The notes: a model not told the origin generated them from the sequence alone. Positions 25,760 to 35,900 are shown, counted from the first letter of the stretch. The stretch: DNA of 64,000 nt from Nodosilinea sp. WJT8-NPBG4 (GCA_019359285.1 JAHHHQ010000053.1:45131-109130); one strand, 5' to 3'. Made by a program: numbers and translations.

Positions 25760-26497
25760 CTACAGTCGCCGCAGCAGGCTAGGCCCATGGGTGTCGGTGC
25801 CGCAGGTCGTCAGCAGGCTGTAGTCTTGGGCCAGTTGCTCGACGGTGGACGTGTGGCGGGGGCAGGGAGCCCAGTTTTCAGGGTTGGCGTAGGCGTAGTA
25901 GGTTTCGACTCCGTCAAGGCCGAGGGCAGCCGCAATGGGCACCAGGGTTTTTGCCGAGGTGCGGTAGCGGGCGGGGTGGGCCAGCACTGCAATGCCCCCC
26001 GCCGCTTGAATCGCGGCAATGACGGCAGCTGCAAGTTTGGTTTCGCCTCGGGGTGCGTAGCCCCGCAGGTAGGGCTCGATCGCATCGTGGCTGGGCGCAA
26101 AGCCGTAGCCCAAAATATGTACCTCAGTCTCCGCCAAAATAGCGGTGATCTCTACACCGGTAAACAGCCGAGGCACGGCCCCACCCTTGCCTCGCTGGCG
26201 GCTGCGGAGGGAAGTGGGATGGCGCCACTGCCAATCTTCCAGCCAAGCTTTGGCCTGCTGATAACCCTTGACGGTGTGGTGGTCGGTGATGGCAAAGGCG
26301 CTGAGGCCAATATCGACCACCTGCTCCATTAGACCAGCGGGGGTGAGCTTGCCGTCGGAGCAAGCGGTGTGCATGTGAAAATTGTAGGTATAGGGGCAGC
26401 TGGTTGCATCTACAGCGGTGAAAATTTTTCTCAGCGTTTCCGCATCCCCGTTGCGGGGGCGCTGGCTAAAGGTGCTGAGAGTAGGAGTGGCAACCAT
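25760..26497 (-). CDS. PHP domain phosphoesterase
   Basis: A 245-residue protein of the polymerase-and-histidinol-phosphatase (PHP) family, close to the TrpH/RNase AM group of 5'-nucleotidases acting on 3',5'-nucleoside bisphosphates or short RNA. Metal motifs are all present: FHMHTACSDG, FAITDHHTV, GVEITA, VLAHPAR and GTDTHGP. The N-terminus (about 1-37) is an extension not needed for the fold. It is separated from its neighbours by about 80 bp (convergent with fibrillin) and 278 bp (divergent). The substrate call is by family analogy only. Confidence 0.82.
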   Translation of the reverse strand: MVATPTLSTFSQRPRNGDAETLRKIFTAVDATSCPYTYNFHMHTACSDGKLTPAGLMEQVVDIGLSAFAITDHHTVKGYQQAKAWLEDWQWRHPTSLRSRQRGKGGAVPRLFTGVEITAILAETEVHILGYGFAPSHDAIEPYLRGYAPRGETKLAAAVIAAIQAAGGIAVLAHPARYRTSAKTLVPIAAALGLDGVETYYAYANPENWAPCPRHTSTVEQLAQDYSLLTTCGTDTHGPSLLRRL

Positions 26498-26775
26498 GAA
26501 TCGTGGGGAGGAGTGCTGCGTTTTACCAAAGGTTCTTTATTAAATATATAACTTTGCCCCGTTGCCGGAGGAAAAATTTGTGCTTTGGAAGCTGTTATTC
26601 GGATAGATTTTTGGCCTAGATCTGGTATGCCAGAGGGGTGGCAACGCCCGAACTATTGTCTTGATTTCTTATTTAGCCTAACGAAAATAGCGGCTTTAAA
26701 GTGTTCGTCGCTTACCGATCGCAGAGATCCTGTGGGAAAATTTTGCCTACTGCTCCGGTTTTCAATTATTCACCC

Positions 26776-27492
26776 ATGGTCAGCGATTCGCAACACGAGC
26801 GGGAACCGAATCGGCACGAGCCTCCGTCCCAGCAAGGTTCCAACGATGCCTCCAGCTTTGATCAACAGGTTCACCAGGCTATCTATTGGCAGCAGGCTCC
26901 TGCTAGCGGCGCTGACCCCGTGGTGCGGGCTACACAATATTTAGGCCTGCTGCGCGACCTATCGGTCGAACCCCGTTGGATTGCTCTGGCTCATGTAGCC
27001 GACCCCCCAGGGGAAGCCCTCAGCTGGATTGGCCAGCACATTCACCGGGTAAACCAACAGCTCAACGCCATTTTGCGAGATCTGCTGGGTTGTTTTGAGA
27101 CGGTTTCATACCCCGACATGCAAATCTTTGCGGCCCCGATTGCGCCCCAGGCCGGGGTAGATGGGTTTTGCTGTGATGGGCCAAGCCCAATGGAGAGTGA
27201 TTTCCCAAACGGGACGTTTCGCGAGCGCTCCACCCCCATTACGCTTATGGTGGATGCAGGCCGCATTGTGCCCGCCGACTGGCCGGGGCTGGTGGCCCAT
27301 GAGCTAGCCCACGCTATCGCGAGAATTCCAGGGCATGGGGTCGAGTTTGGTCGGGCGATCGCCCATCTGTGCCTGGCCCAAGATCTGCCGATGCCGTCGC
27401 CCCAGCTCGATGCAGAGGCGCTGAGCTACTGGCCCCCCTGTCGCCACAACCCTCAGCCCGAGCTGTTTTGGTTGGGGCGATCGGCTTTTTAG
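26776..27492 (+). CDS. HExxH putative zinc metallopeptidase (hypothetical)
   Basis: A 238-residue protein with the motif HELAH at residues 175-179 and a further His at 187 (IARIPGHGVEF), a layout that fits a zincin active site with a third ligand. No signal peptide is present, so it should be cytoplasmic. The N-terminal 30 residues are polar and probably disordered (many Gln, Ser, Glu). A Cys pair (FCCDG) lies near residue 132. The ATG at 26776 is chosen; the upstream open extension to 26701 has no family character. The pentapeptide gene starts 89 bp downstream. I do not recognise a named family; peptidase activity is an inference from the motif. Confidence 0.65.
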   Translation: MVSDSQHEREPNRHEPPSQQGSNDASSFDQQVHQAIYWQQAPASGADPVVRATQYLGLLRDLSVEPRWIALAHVADPPGEALSWIGQHIHRVNQQLNAILRDLLGCFETVSYPDMQIFAAPIAPQAGVDGFCCDGPSPMESDFPNGTFRERSTPITLMVDAGRIVPADWPGLVAHELAHAIARIPGHGVEFGRAIAHLCLAQDLPMPSPQLDAEALSYWPPCRHNPQPELFWLGRSAF

Positions 27493-27581
27493 TAAGGTCG
27501 CTTAGCCGCTTCGGTTGCCCCCTATATATCCCATTGAATGGGAGAATAACCAAGACCCGCCTTACAGGATTGTTGCCGACT

Positions 27582-28136
27582 ATGAAACGCTTGACAGCCA
27601 TGCTGGCCCTTGCCCTCATGTTCTGGAGCCTGAGCTTTGCCCCCGCCGAAGCCGCCATTCCCGACGATGTGCAAAAGCTGCTCGAAACCAAAAAGTGCCA
27701 GGTGTGCATTCTCAATGAGGCCGAGCTCAGCAACGCCGATCTAGCCGGGGCCAATCTCAAAATTGCGGTGCTCACCGGGGCTAATCTGGCCGGAGCTGAC
27801 CTGGGCAAAGCCAACCTCATGCTCAGCGACATGGAAGGGGCCAACCTCAGCGGTGCTAACCTGGCCGGGGCTCTAATGAACGGCGCTAACTTGCCCGATG
27901 CAAATCTCTCTGGGGCCGACCTCTCTAATGTGGAGATGACCCAGGCCAACCTCACCGACGCCGACCTCACCGATGCCAATCTGAGCGGTGCAGTCATGCT
28001 CAGCGTCATCCTCGGCACCGCCAACATGAAGGGGGCCAACCTCAAGGGCGCTAACCTACGCGGCGTCAACCGCAGCATGGTGCGGTTTTGCAATACCACT
28101 ATGCCCGATGGCGCGATCGAGAACCGCGACTGTTAA
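27582..28136 (+). CDS. Exported pentapeptide repeat protein
   Basis: A 184-residue protein with a Sec signal peptide (MKRLTAMLALALMFWSLSFAPAEAA) and a right-handed beta-helix of about 20 pentapeptide repeats of the A(D/N)LxG type (from about residue 46 to 165). A CQVC pair sits just before the repeats and the protein ends with Cys, so a disulfide in the oxidising periplasm or thylakoid lumen is possible. This resembles lumenal pentapeptide proteins of cyanobacteria and plants such as the Rfr32/TL17 types, whose functions are unclear. The ATG at 27582 is required by the signal peptide. Confidence 0.85.
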   Translation: MKRLTAMLALALMFWSLSFAPAEAAIPDDVQKLLETKKCQVCILNEAELSNADLAGANLKIAVLTGANLAGADLGKANLMLSDMEGANLSGANLAGALMNGANLPDANLSGADLSNVEMTQANLTDADLTDANLSGAVMLSVILGTANMKGANLKGANLRGVNRSMVRFCNTTMPDGAIENRDC

Positions 28137-28183
28137 ATGGCGCTTTTAGAAAAGGGTAGGTGGGGTACAAGGTGCCGCATTCC

Positions 28184-28804
28184 CTAGGGATTCTCTTTGC
28201 CGTAGGCCTGCCAGGCTAAGTCGACCAAGCCGTTGACGATCGCAGCGGCAACCACGGCGCTGCCCTTGCGGCCGTTAATGCTGACGTGGGGCACCATAGT
28301 GTCTTGCATGCGAGCTTTGAGCACAGCGGTTTCTATAAATCCGGCGGGGGTGGCTACCACCAGAGCTGGGCGCACTTTGTCGGCGTCGATCAGGTCTACT
28401 AGGGTAGATAGGGCCGCCTCAGAAGCTCCGATCACAAAAATACCTTCGGGGTAGCGCTGGGCCAGGGTCTCTACCCCCCATGAGGCTTGACTTTTGCCCT
28501 TTTGGGGGCGAGTCAAGGCATCCATGCTGCAATAGACCGGGTTGGCGAACGTGTTCTGGATGCAGGGTGTAATGCCCACCTGCACCATGGGAACGTCGAC
28601 AATGATGGTGGTGCGGGCCGCCAGGGCTGCGGCCCCCGACTGCAGCGCCTGGTCAGAAAAATGAATGAGATCTTTGAAGGCAAAGTCGGCGGTGGCATAG
28701 ATTACCCGGCGCACAATTTCGTATTCCGACGGCGAGAAGCTGTGGTCGCCAATTTCGGAGTCAATCACGCGCAGGCTTTGGGCATCGGTCACATGCCATT
28801 CCAT
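28184..28804 (-). CDS. cobH: Precorrin-8X methylmutase
   Basis: CobH/CbiC moves the methyl group from C-11 to C-12 of the corrin ring, a mid-pathway step of cobalamin synthesis. The 206-residue length is typical. Family blocks seen are VRRVIYATADFAF, ITPCIQNTF, IFVIGASEAALSTLVDLI and ATPAGFIETAVLKARM, with VSINGRKGSAVVAAAI at the end. The ATG at 28804 is clear. It stands alone: no other cob gene is adjacent, as is common in cyanobacteria, where the pathway genes are scattered. The TonB-like protein at 13.9 kb could serve cobalamin uptake but nothing links the two. Confidence 0.93.
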   Translation of the reverse strand: MEWHVTDAQSLRVIDSEIGDHSFSPSEYEIVRRVIYATADFAFKDLIHFSDQALQSGAAALAARTTIIVDVPMVQVGITPCIQNTFANPVYCSMDALTRPQKGKSQASWGVETLAQRYPEGIFVIGASEAALSTLVDLIDADKVRPALVVATPAGFIETAVLKARMQDTMVPHVSINGRKGSAVVAAAIVNGLVDLAWQAYGKENP

Positions 28805-28985
28805 AGGGGGCCGGTTAAGAGGGGTGGGTCAGTTTGCTGGGCTAAGTTTAGCCAGGTCTGGGGTGCAGCGCAACCAGCAGCGCGATCGCCACGCTCTGGA
28901 TCCCCCAAGAACTGATCAAGAGGGTGGCTGCGGACCACGCTCCTTAAACCCTACACCCACGCCGCCGATTGTCCTGCTGCTGGGG

Positions 28986-30044
28986 TCAAGGTCGGGTCAG
29001 AATGGTACGCATGGCCGCTATGAGCTGCTCAACTTGGGGTGGCTCAATCCAGTAGTGAGTGACGGCCCGCAGGCGGCGATCGCCATACCCGCCGATATGC
29101 AGTCCATACTCAACCTTCAGCGCTTTGATCAGGGCCTCTGGAGAAATAGCCACTCCCTCGGCCAGGTCAAAGAACACCATATTGGTTTCGACCACCGCTG
29201 GGTCAATGTCAATACCTGGAATCGTCGCCAACCCCTGGGCCAGAGCTTGAGCGTTGTCGTGATCAGTCTGCAATCGTTGGGACATGGTCTTTAGGGCAAT
29301 GATGCCCGCTGCGGCTAGCCCGCCGGCCTGGCGCATGCCGCCGCCCAGCAGCTTACGGTGGCGGCGGGCCTGGTGAATAAATGCCTCACTGCCCACCAGC
29401 AGAGAGCCTACCGGAGCGCACAGCCCCTTGCTGAGGCACACGCTCACCGAATCGACATGGGCGGTAATGTCGGTTGGCTCGACCCCAAGGGCGGTGACGG
29501 CATTAAACAGTCGCGCCCCATCTAAATGCACTTTGAGATGATGCGTTTGGGCCAGGGTGCCGATCGCAGCGAAGTAGTCGTGCGCGATCGCCGCGCCATT
29601 GTTGCCGCCGGAGCTGTTTTCGAGCAGTACCAGGCGGCTGTGGGGCAGGTGTGGATTATCCACTCGAATTGCTGCTTTGATCTGATCGATCGCCATGCGC
29701 CCTCGACTGTCTGTAGGTAGCGGGCGAGTGGTGATGCCGCCCAGGACGGCGATGCCCCCGGCTTCCCAGCAGAAGGTGTGGGCGTCTTCGCCGAGGATGG
29801 CTTCGTCTCCGCGCTGGGCGTGGGTGAGGGCGGCGATCAGGTTGCCCTGGGTGCCGCTGGTGACAAATAGCCCTGCCTCTTTGCCCAGCAGATTGGCGGC
29901 CAGGGCCTCTAGCTCGTTGACGGTAGGGTCTTCGCCGTAGACATCATCCCCTAGCTCGGCGGTGGCCATGGCCTCGACCATGGCGGGGGTAGGCCAGGTG
30001 ACGGTGTCGGAGCGGAAGTCGGTGGCGGGGTGGATGGTGGACAT
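28986..30044 (-). CDS. Low-specificity L-threonine aldolase
   Basis: PLP enzyme of fold type I that cleaves threonine or allo-threonine to glycine and acetaldehyde. About 352 residues from the ATG at 30044 (MSTIHPATDFRSDTVTWP). The family N-terminus FRSDTVTWPT, GDDVYGEDPTVNELE, VTSGTQGNLIAALTH, HLDGARLFNA, and the PLP lysine region SVCLSKGLCAPVGS are intact. The frame is open upstream to 30209, but that extension is Pro/Ser low-complexity encoded by the G-rich tract, so it is left out. The 5' flank consists of a polypyrimidine tract directly before the start and then a tandem repeat array. Confidence 0.93.
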   Translation of the reverse strand: MSTIHPATDFRSDTVTWPTPAMVEAMATAELGDDVYGEDPTVNELEALAANLLGKEAGLFVTSGTQGNLIAALTHAQRGDEAILGEDAHTFCWEAGGIAVLGGITTRPLPTDSRGRMAIDQIKAAIRVDNPHLPHSRLVLLENSSGGNNGAAIAHDYFAAIGTLAQTHHLKVHLDGARLFNAVTALGVEPTDITAHVDSVSVCLSKGLCAPVGSLLVGSEAFIHQARRHRKLLGGGMRQAGGLAAAGIIALKTMSQRLQTDHDNAQALAQGLATIPGIDIDPAVVETNMVFFDLAEGVAISPEALIKALKVEYGLHIGGYGDRRLRAVTHYWIEPPQVEQLIAAMRTILTRP

Positions 30045-30135
30045 GGGAGTGGAGGGTGGGGAGTGGATGGGTAGGAGGGGGGATGGGTGGGGGAGTAGGC
30101 GGTTGGGGGAGGTGAGGGAGATGGGGAAGTGAGGG
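30045..30135. repeat. G-rich low-complexity tract upstream of the threonine aldolase start
   Basis: On the plus strand about 90 bases consist almost only of G, A and T in runs such as GGGTGGGG, GGATGGGTAGG and GGGGGATGGGTGGGGG. It is a degenerate series of the GGTRGATG type octamer seen more cleanly at 46893-46931 (as CATCYACC) and again at 50942-50986. On the aldolase coding strand it is a pyrimidine tract ending at the start codon. Confidence 0.65.
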
Positions 30136-30200
30136 ATATATCTTCGTTGCGAGTCGGTTTCCGTTTCTGGAATAACACAGCCTACAGACTCTATACAATT

Positions 30201-30502
30201 GCCTGTCATATCAAGATGATGTCACAGCGAGGCAGGGCAATTGTAGGCTACCTCTAGGTGATGTTCTGCCATCTCAAGCTGGTTACATAGAGGTGCAGGG
30301 CGATCGCATCCTTAAACCAACTGCTGCAATGCCATATCCAAGGGATGACATAGGATTGCGGGGCGATCGCATTCTATAACCAGGCGTTGTTTCGCCATAT
30401 CCAGGGGATGACATAGCAATGCAGGGCGATCGCATCCAATAACCAAGCGTTGTTTCGCTATATCCAAGCTATGACATAGCGATGCGGCAGCGGGTTATGG
30501 CA
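30201..30502. repeat. Degenerate tandem repeat array, unit 62-63 bp, about five units
   Basis: Two central units (30330-30391 and 30392-30454) are near identical, with shared blocks CCATATCCAxGGGATGACATAG, GCGATCGCATYC, ATAACCAxGCGTTGTT. A unit before (30267-30329), a weaker one before that (30201-30266), and a partial unit after (30455-30502) follow the same order. Each good unit carries one HIP1 octamer. No open frame runs through all of it. It fills the gap between the threonine aldolase and DUF3124 genes. Confidence 0.8.
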
Positions 30503-30569
30503 AAACACGAGCTGGTGATGGCGTTGTCGGCTGGGGTTGGGCTAGGCCATCTCGACGCTACTATTTGTC

Positions 30570-31124
30570 TTAGGGTTGCAGTTCGTCGATCACGCGGGCG
30601 GGGCTGACGAAGGACAGGCCTTGCTGGGAGGCGGTGCTGATCATCACGGCTTCGACGACGGGGGCGCTGACGGGGGCGGCGGATTGCCAATCGACGATGA
30701 AGTTAGCCCCTACCCCGCCTGCGACGTTGGTGCGGTCGACGACGACTTCGATAGAGGCTAGGGGGCCGAGCTGAATGGGCGCATCGAGGTAAGTGACGAT
30801 GCGATCGCCCCCCGAGTTGTAGTAATCCAACGTGGTGAGAATGATGGGCTGACGGCGATCGCTGTTGCGCAAACTCAGGGTCACCGTCAGCTGAAAGGTG
30901 CGGTCGGCCTCGGAGTCAAAAATTTCGGAATACACCGGCACGTAGAGGGTTTGCCCTTGCACGGCAGCGGCTGGGGCAGCGGCTAAGACGGTGACGCCGG
31001 GGCGTTCGCCAAACCGCTCTTGGGTAGAGACAGTAGACACCGGGTTAGTCGCTGGCGCTTGGGTGGCACAGGCCGACAGCATGGCCAGGCTTAAACAAAT
31101 CAGCACTACTCTAAAGCTCGCCAT
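30570..31124 (-). CDS. DUF3124 family lipoprotein
   Basis: The ATG at 31124 opens a lipoprotein signal (MASFRVVLICLSLAMLSACAT) with lipobox LSAC. The mature part, about 165 residues, is one DUF3124 domain: YVPVYSEIFDSEADRTFQLT, then TLSLRNSDRRQPIILTTLDYYNSGG-type strands, and VDRTNVAGGVGANFIVDW. The longer open frame to 31226 overlaps the LysE gene and lacks signal character, so it is rejected. DUF3124 proteins are small exported proteins without known function, probably attached to the periplasmic face of a membrane. It starts 61 bp after the LysE stop on the same strand and may be in its transcript. Confidence 0.8.
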   Translation of the reverse strand: MASFRVVLICLSLAMLSACATQAPATNPVSTVSTQERFGERPGVTVLAAAPAAAVQGQTLYVPVYSEIFDSEADRTFQLTVTLSLRNSDRRQPIILTTLDYYNSGGDRIVTYLDAPIQLGPLASIEVVVDRTNVAGGVGANFIVDWQSAAPVSAPVVEAVMISTASQQGLSFVSPARVIDELQP

Positions 31125-31185
31125 TAGACGGTTTCCCCTGGTTAGTTCACCCAACATGCGTATCGACCACCGACGGCTCAGTCTG

Positions 31186-31818
31186 CTAGTTTTGATCGGC
31201 GATCGCCACATACGCGCCCAGACCAATCATGGTGCAGCCCGATGTGATGCGCTGTCCTCGCCTAAAGCTGCCGCTCGCCCGCAGCTTTTGCCCAATTGGC
31301 CCGGCAAAAGACGCGACAAAAACATCCACCGCCAAATTCAGAAAATCTGTAATCAAACCCAGCACCAAAAACTGGGTAAAAACACTGCCGCTTTCAACAT
31401 TGATGAACTGCGGAATAAAGGCCAAGAAAAACAGCGCCGTCTTCGGATTGAGCACCTCGGTAATTACGCCCTGATAAAACGCGCTGCCGCGCTGGGGCGG
31501 CACGGCGGCGTCAGCCTTGACGAGTAGCTTGTCTCGACTCAATAGAGTTTTTAGCCCCAAATAAATTAGGTAAGCCGCACCGGCGTATTTCACCAGGGTG
31601 AACGCCACAGCAGAGGTCATCAGCAGGCTAGAAATGCCGACAGCGGCGGCGAAAACATGCACCAGCCCGCCGACAAACAGGCCCAGAGCCGACGAAATGC
31701 CCTCAGATTTGCCGCCGTTGAGGCTGCGAGCCAGCGTGTAGAGAATGCCCGGCCCTGGCGTAATGCTGAGAACAAAAGCGGCGGTAAAAAACAGACCAAG
31801 CGTTGCTAAATCAGGCAT
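31186..31818 (-). CDS. LysE/RhtB family amino acid exporter
   Basis: A 210-residue inner-membrane protein with about six hydrophobic segments. The N-terminal signature FVLSITPGPGILYTLARSL and the central EVLNPKTALFFLAFIPQF are diagnostic of the LysE/RhtB superfamily, which exports amino acids such as lysine, threonine or homoserine lactone. The ATG at 31818 has GGAG 7 bases upstream. It is followed by the DUF3124 lipoprotein gene in the same orientation and preceded by the YihY gene 82 bp away. The substrate is unknown. Confidence 0.9.
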   Translation of the reverse strand: MPDLATLGLFFTAAFVLSITPGPGILYTLARSLNGGKSEGISSALGLFVGGLVHVFAAAVGISSLLMTSAVAFTLVKYAGAAYLIYLGLKTLLSRDKLLVKADAAVPPQRGSAFYQGVITEVLNPKTALFFLAFIPQFINVESGSVFTQFLVLGLITDFLNLAVDVFVASFAGPIGQKLRASGSFRRGQRITSGCTMIGLGAYVAIADQN

Positions 31819-31900
31819 ATCAGTCTCCGTTAGGCTAAATTTTCTATCTAGAATCTGCGGTTATCTAATCTCTACGATGGTGGCTTAACAGGCTGTGCCC

Positions 31901-32854
31901 CTATTCGCCAAACCGAGCGGCACGCCGTTTGGTGCCAAATAGATGGGCGTACACAAACGAAAACTCGCAGCCCGCAAAGAAAATCTGGCAGGCCAAAAAG
32001 ATCCACAGCATCAGAATCATCACGCTGCCAACCACGCTGTAGGAGACGAAGCGGCTGCCCAGGCTAATGACGCTGTTGCTGACCAGCCACTGCAAGCCCG
32101 CTAGCAGCAGGGTGGTGAGCAGGGCACCGGGCCAAATGTCCTTCCAGGAGAGTTTGATGGAGGGCAGAATGCGGAACAGCCCGGCGCTCGCAAAACCGAG
32201 GGCCAAAAATGACCAGCCCGCCTCCAAGCTTTTGCTCAAAATCGCTTCGTCGCTGGTGAGCAGGTCAAAGGTGGCCTGAAAAGTATTCACCAAAGTGAGA
32301 ATGATCTTGATGACAATTTGCGACAGCAGCGAAGCCAGCAGCAGCAGCGCTGTGGCCAGCACCAGCACAAAGGCCGACAGTTTGTTGACAATAAAAAAGA
32401 GCGCCATGCGGGCCGGCGATCCCGCTTCGCTGACGCGGCTGGGGGTTTCCCAGATTTTGTTCACCGATCGCTTGAGAATCGCAAAGATAGTGCTGGCGGC
32501 AAACAGCAAAATGCCAAAGCCAATCAGCCCCGCGCCGACGCTGTTTTCGTTGAGGGCGATGATGGTGTCTTTGATTAGGTCGTGCACTTCGGGGGGCAGG
32601 TAGCGCACAATGATCTCCTGAATGGCGGTAAAGGCTTCCGAATCAGGGCCAACCAGCGCCCCCACCACGCCGAGAATCACCAACAGCAGCGGAAACAGCG
32701 AAAACAGTGCGTAGTAAGACAGCGCCGCCGCCATGCCGGGAACGTTGTCGCGATCCCACTTCAGCCAGGTTTGAATGAGAAGCTGGGCGGGTTTGGAGGG
32801 CAGCACCTGGGTGCGCAGGTAGGGCAGCAGGTGCGATCGCACGTATTGCAGCAT
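31901..32854 (-). CDS. YihY/virulence factor BrkB family membrane protein
   Basis: A 317-residue polytopic membrane protein with about six transmembrane segments. The family start WDRDNVPGMAAALSYYALFSLFPLLLVI and the motif LRILPSIKLSWKDIWPGALLTT are clear; YihY/BrkB proteins were long mislabelled RNase BN. Their role is not settled; some data point to envelope lipid or osmotic functions. The C-terminus is basic (TKRRAARFGE). The ATG at 32854 is the first start of the frame. It sits 63 bp downstream of the hybrid kinase stop in the same orientation. Confidence 0.9.
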   Translation of the reverse strand: MLQYVRSHLLPYLRTQVLPSKPAQLLIQTWLKWDRDNVPGMAAALSYYALFSLFPLLLVILGVVGALVGPDSEAFTAIQEIIVRYLPPEVHDLIKDTIIALNENSVGAGLIGFGILLFAASTIFAILKRSVNKIWETPSRVSEAGSPARMALFFIVNKLSAFVLVLATALLLLASLLSQIVIKIILTLVNTFQATFDLLTSDEAILSKSLEAGWSFLALGFASAGLFRILPSIKLSWKDIWPGALLTTLLLAGLQWLVSNSVISLGSRFVSYSVVGSVMILMLWIFLACQIFFAGCEFSFVYAHLFGTKRRAARFGE

Positions 32855-32917
32855 GGGTGGTGGGCAGAGAAACCGAGGGTATTATCGCCCACCCCCGAAG
32901 CCGGTGCGGAAGCGACG

Positions 32918-35900
32918 CTAGCATTCTTTGGGTTGGGGCTTCACTAGCGTGGCGATCGCGCTCACCAGTAGGTCTGGCTCAATGGGTTTGGCCAGATGCA
33001 GCTGAAAGCCAGCGTCCAGGGCATGCTGCTGATTGATCTCCCCTGCATAGGCCGTCAGAGCGATCGCAGGAATACTGCCACCCTGGTCGTGGCGTCTTTT
33101 GCGGATCTGCTGAATCAGCGCATAGCCATTCATCTCGGGCATGCCGATATCGCACAGCAACAGGTCGGGCACAGCCTGATTGAGCTGGCCGAGAGCCTGC
33201 AAGGCTGAAGCCGCCGTGGCCACCTCAGCCCCCGCCTGGGTGAGCACGAAGGACGCTAGCTCCCGCATGTCGGCCTCGTCGTCTACGACTAAGACCTGTA
33301 ACCCAGTTAAGTCGGTTGCTTTTTTCAAGGGCTCAGCGGCAGACGGTTGATCCTGCCTTTCCAGGTTGAGGGGTAGCAGCACGGTAAAGGTCGCGCCCAG
33401 GTTCGGTCCTGGGCTGTCAGCCCAAACCATTCCGCCGTGCAGTTCGGTGAGCTGACGCACGATCGCCAGGCCCAGGCCGAGGCCGCCAAACTGGCGGGTG
33501 GTGGTGCCGTCTTCTTGGCGGAAATAATCAAACACGTGGGGCAAAAATTCTGCCTGAATGCCTTTGCCGGTGTCTCTCACCTGAATTTGAGCGTAGGCAT
33601 CAACCTGCTCTAGGGTGATGGCGACTTGCCCACCCGCTGGGGTGAACTTAACTGCATTGGAGAGCAGGTTCCAAATCACCTGCTGGAGCCGGTTGGTGTC
33701 GCCTAAAACCTGGCCCGCGATCGCACTCAGCGTGGTTTGAATGTGAATCCGTTTGGCTTCAGCCGCCAGGCGCACGGTTTCAGCCGCCGCTTCAATGGTG
33801 GTGACGAGATTTACTGGGGCAACAGTCAGAGTCAGCTTGCCCTGCAAAATGCGAGAAACATCTAGCAAATCTTCGATTAGCTGAGCCTGGAGTTTGGCGT
33901 TGCGCTCGATGGTTTCTAGGGCTTGGTCCGTTTTGGCGGCATCCAGTTGTCTGCTGCGCAAGATTCTGGCCCAGCCCAGAATCGGATTCAGAGGCGACCT
34001 GAGCTCATGGGACAAGACGGCTAAGAATTCGTCTTTGATGCGGTTGGCGGCTTCGGCTTTGTTGCGATCGCGCTGGGCCGCCTGATAGAGCTGAGCATTT
34101 TCGATCGCCAATGAAGCCCGCTGCGCCAATTCTTCGGCGAGCTGCAAATCTTCGGGGGTGTAGCGTCGGCCCGACTCAGCTGAGATAAACGAGATCGCCC
34201 CAATAATGCGGTCCTGGGTGCGCAGCGGCACCGTCATCACTGAGCTAAAGCCGACCTGCCGCAAAATCTCCAGATGTTCAGGGTCTTGGGCGGCATGCAC
34301 CAACAGCTCATCGGGAATTTCAGGCACCAGGTCGGGTTGCCCAGTGCGCAGGGTCAGGGCGGTACCGCGCTCTGCCTTGGTATCTAGAGGGTACTTGTCT
34401 CGCAACTGAGCGGCCCACTCCAGCTTGGCTGGGTCAACGTGGGCCACGGCAATTTGGTCAATTTCGCCATTCTCTTCCACGATGTGGACGGTACACCAGT
34501 CAGCCAATTCCGGGACAGTAAGCTGGGCAACTTTTTCTAGGGTCGTTTGGTAGTCTAGAGACGATGCCAGCACAGCGCTCGACTCAGCGAGATATTGCTG
34601 GGCGCGCTCTAGCTTGACGCGCTCTGTGACATCGACAACATAGGCTAAAAGTCGTTCTACCCGCTGATTTGAGTCAACCATCGGCAGATAGTGAACGTTG
34701 TAGTAGCCAGGGCGGCGATCGTCACGCCCAGGTATATTGACGGGTAGGCTGGGCGAGATAAACGGTTCACCCGTGGCATAAATCTGGCCAATGACTTCGA
34801 CGACAGCAGGATCAGATTGACCAAATACCTCTAGCACAGTCTTGCCCAAGTGATGCTCACGGGATGACCCATTGATTTCAGCCAGGGCTTCGTTGATGGC
34901 AATAAATCGCTGATCACTATCCAGTAGCGCTAGCCCAACTGGAGAGGCGTCAACCAGGGTGGCCAGCTGCTGTTGGGCGGCTTCGGCCTGGGCTCGGGCC
35001 AGGCTTTCTCGCTCGAGCAGCTGTTCTCGCTCCTGCTCGGCGCGCTTGCGATCGGTAATATCGATGACAGCCCCAATAGACTGCCTAGGGCGGCCTTGGA
35101 CATCATAGGAAAATTGCCCTCTGGATTCGACCCAGCGAATGGACCCATCTGGCCAGCGTAGTCGATATTCGTGATAGTACTCGGCGCGTTCTTGAATCGC
35201 CTGCTGGAGCTTTGCATTGGTGGCTTCCAGGTCATCGGGATGGACGCGGCTGGCCCACACCTCGTAGTTCGGTTCACATTCGTAGGGCTCGAAACCTAGG
35301 ATAGTGAAATGCCCCGCTGACCAGCGAATGATGTCGGTCTGCATGTCCCATTCCCAAGTGCCCATGCGGCCAATGTTGAGGGCGAGCTGTAGCCGCGCTT
35401 CGCTCTCGCGCAGGTCGGCTTCTGCCCGCGATCGCTCTACCGCCAGCCAGGTTTTGCCAGCAACGCGCTCCATCAGAGCCACATCGTCAGCTGTCCAGGA
35501 GCGAGGGGACGTATGGTGTAGCACCAGTAAGGCCACAAACCGCCCATGCCTCACCAGCGGCACGCAGAGTAACGATTGGGTCTCAATGGCGGCAAAGGCC
35601 GCTCCGACTCCAGCGGTGCGAGGGTCGCGATTGACATCGTCGACCGCAATGGTTTTGCCCTGCTTTAACTCGGCAATGATCTCAGCCCCAAAGGAATTCA
35701 TGTGCTGCTTACCCACAATGCTGATGACGCCGTTGCAGTAATCGCGATCAACTGTCACATGTTCTTGGGTGGCATCAATTTCGCCGTAGGCACAGCGCGT
35801 GACGTTGAAATGCTTGCCGGTGGCGTTGACGACCTGCCAAACAATTTCCTCTGAGTCTTGCAGGGTGCGAGCGGCATCGTTTAGTTCAATCAAAAACTGC

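Noticed and set aside
27314..28099. 261-codon minus-strand frame with repeated RLAP motifs
   Set aside because: It is the antisense reading of the pentapeptide repeats (27582-28136), so its repeats are a shadow.
30045..30209. 55-residue N-terminal extension of threonine aldolase
   Set aside because: It is encoded by the low-complexity tract and is Pro/Ser-rich; the family start matches the ATG at 30044.
30201..30502. Possible CRISPR array
   Set aside because: The whole 62-63 bp unit is conserved, with no unique spacers of constant length and no cas genes nearby.
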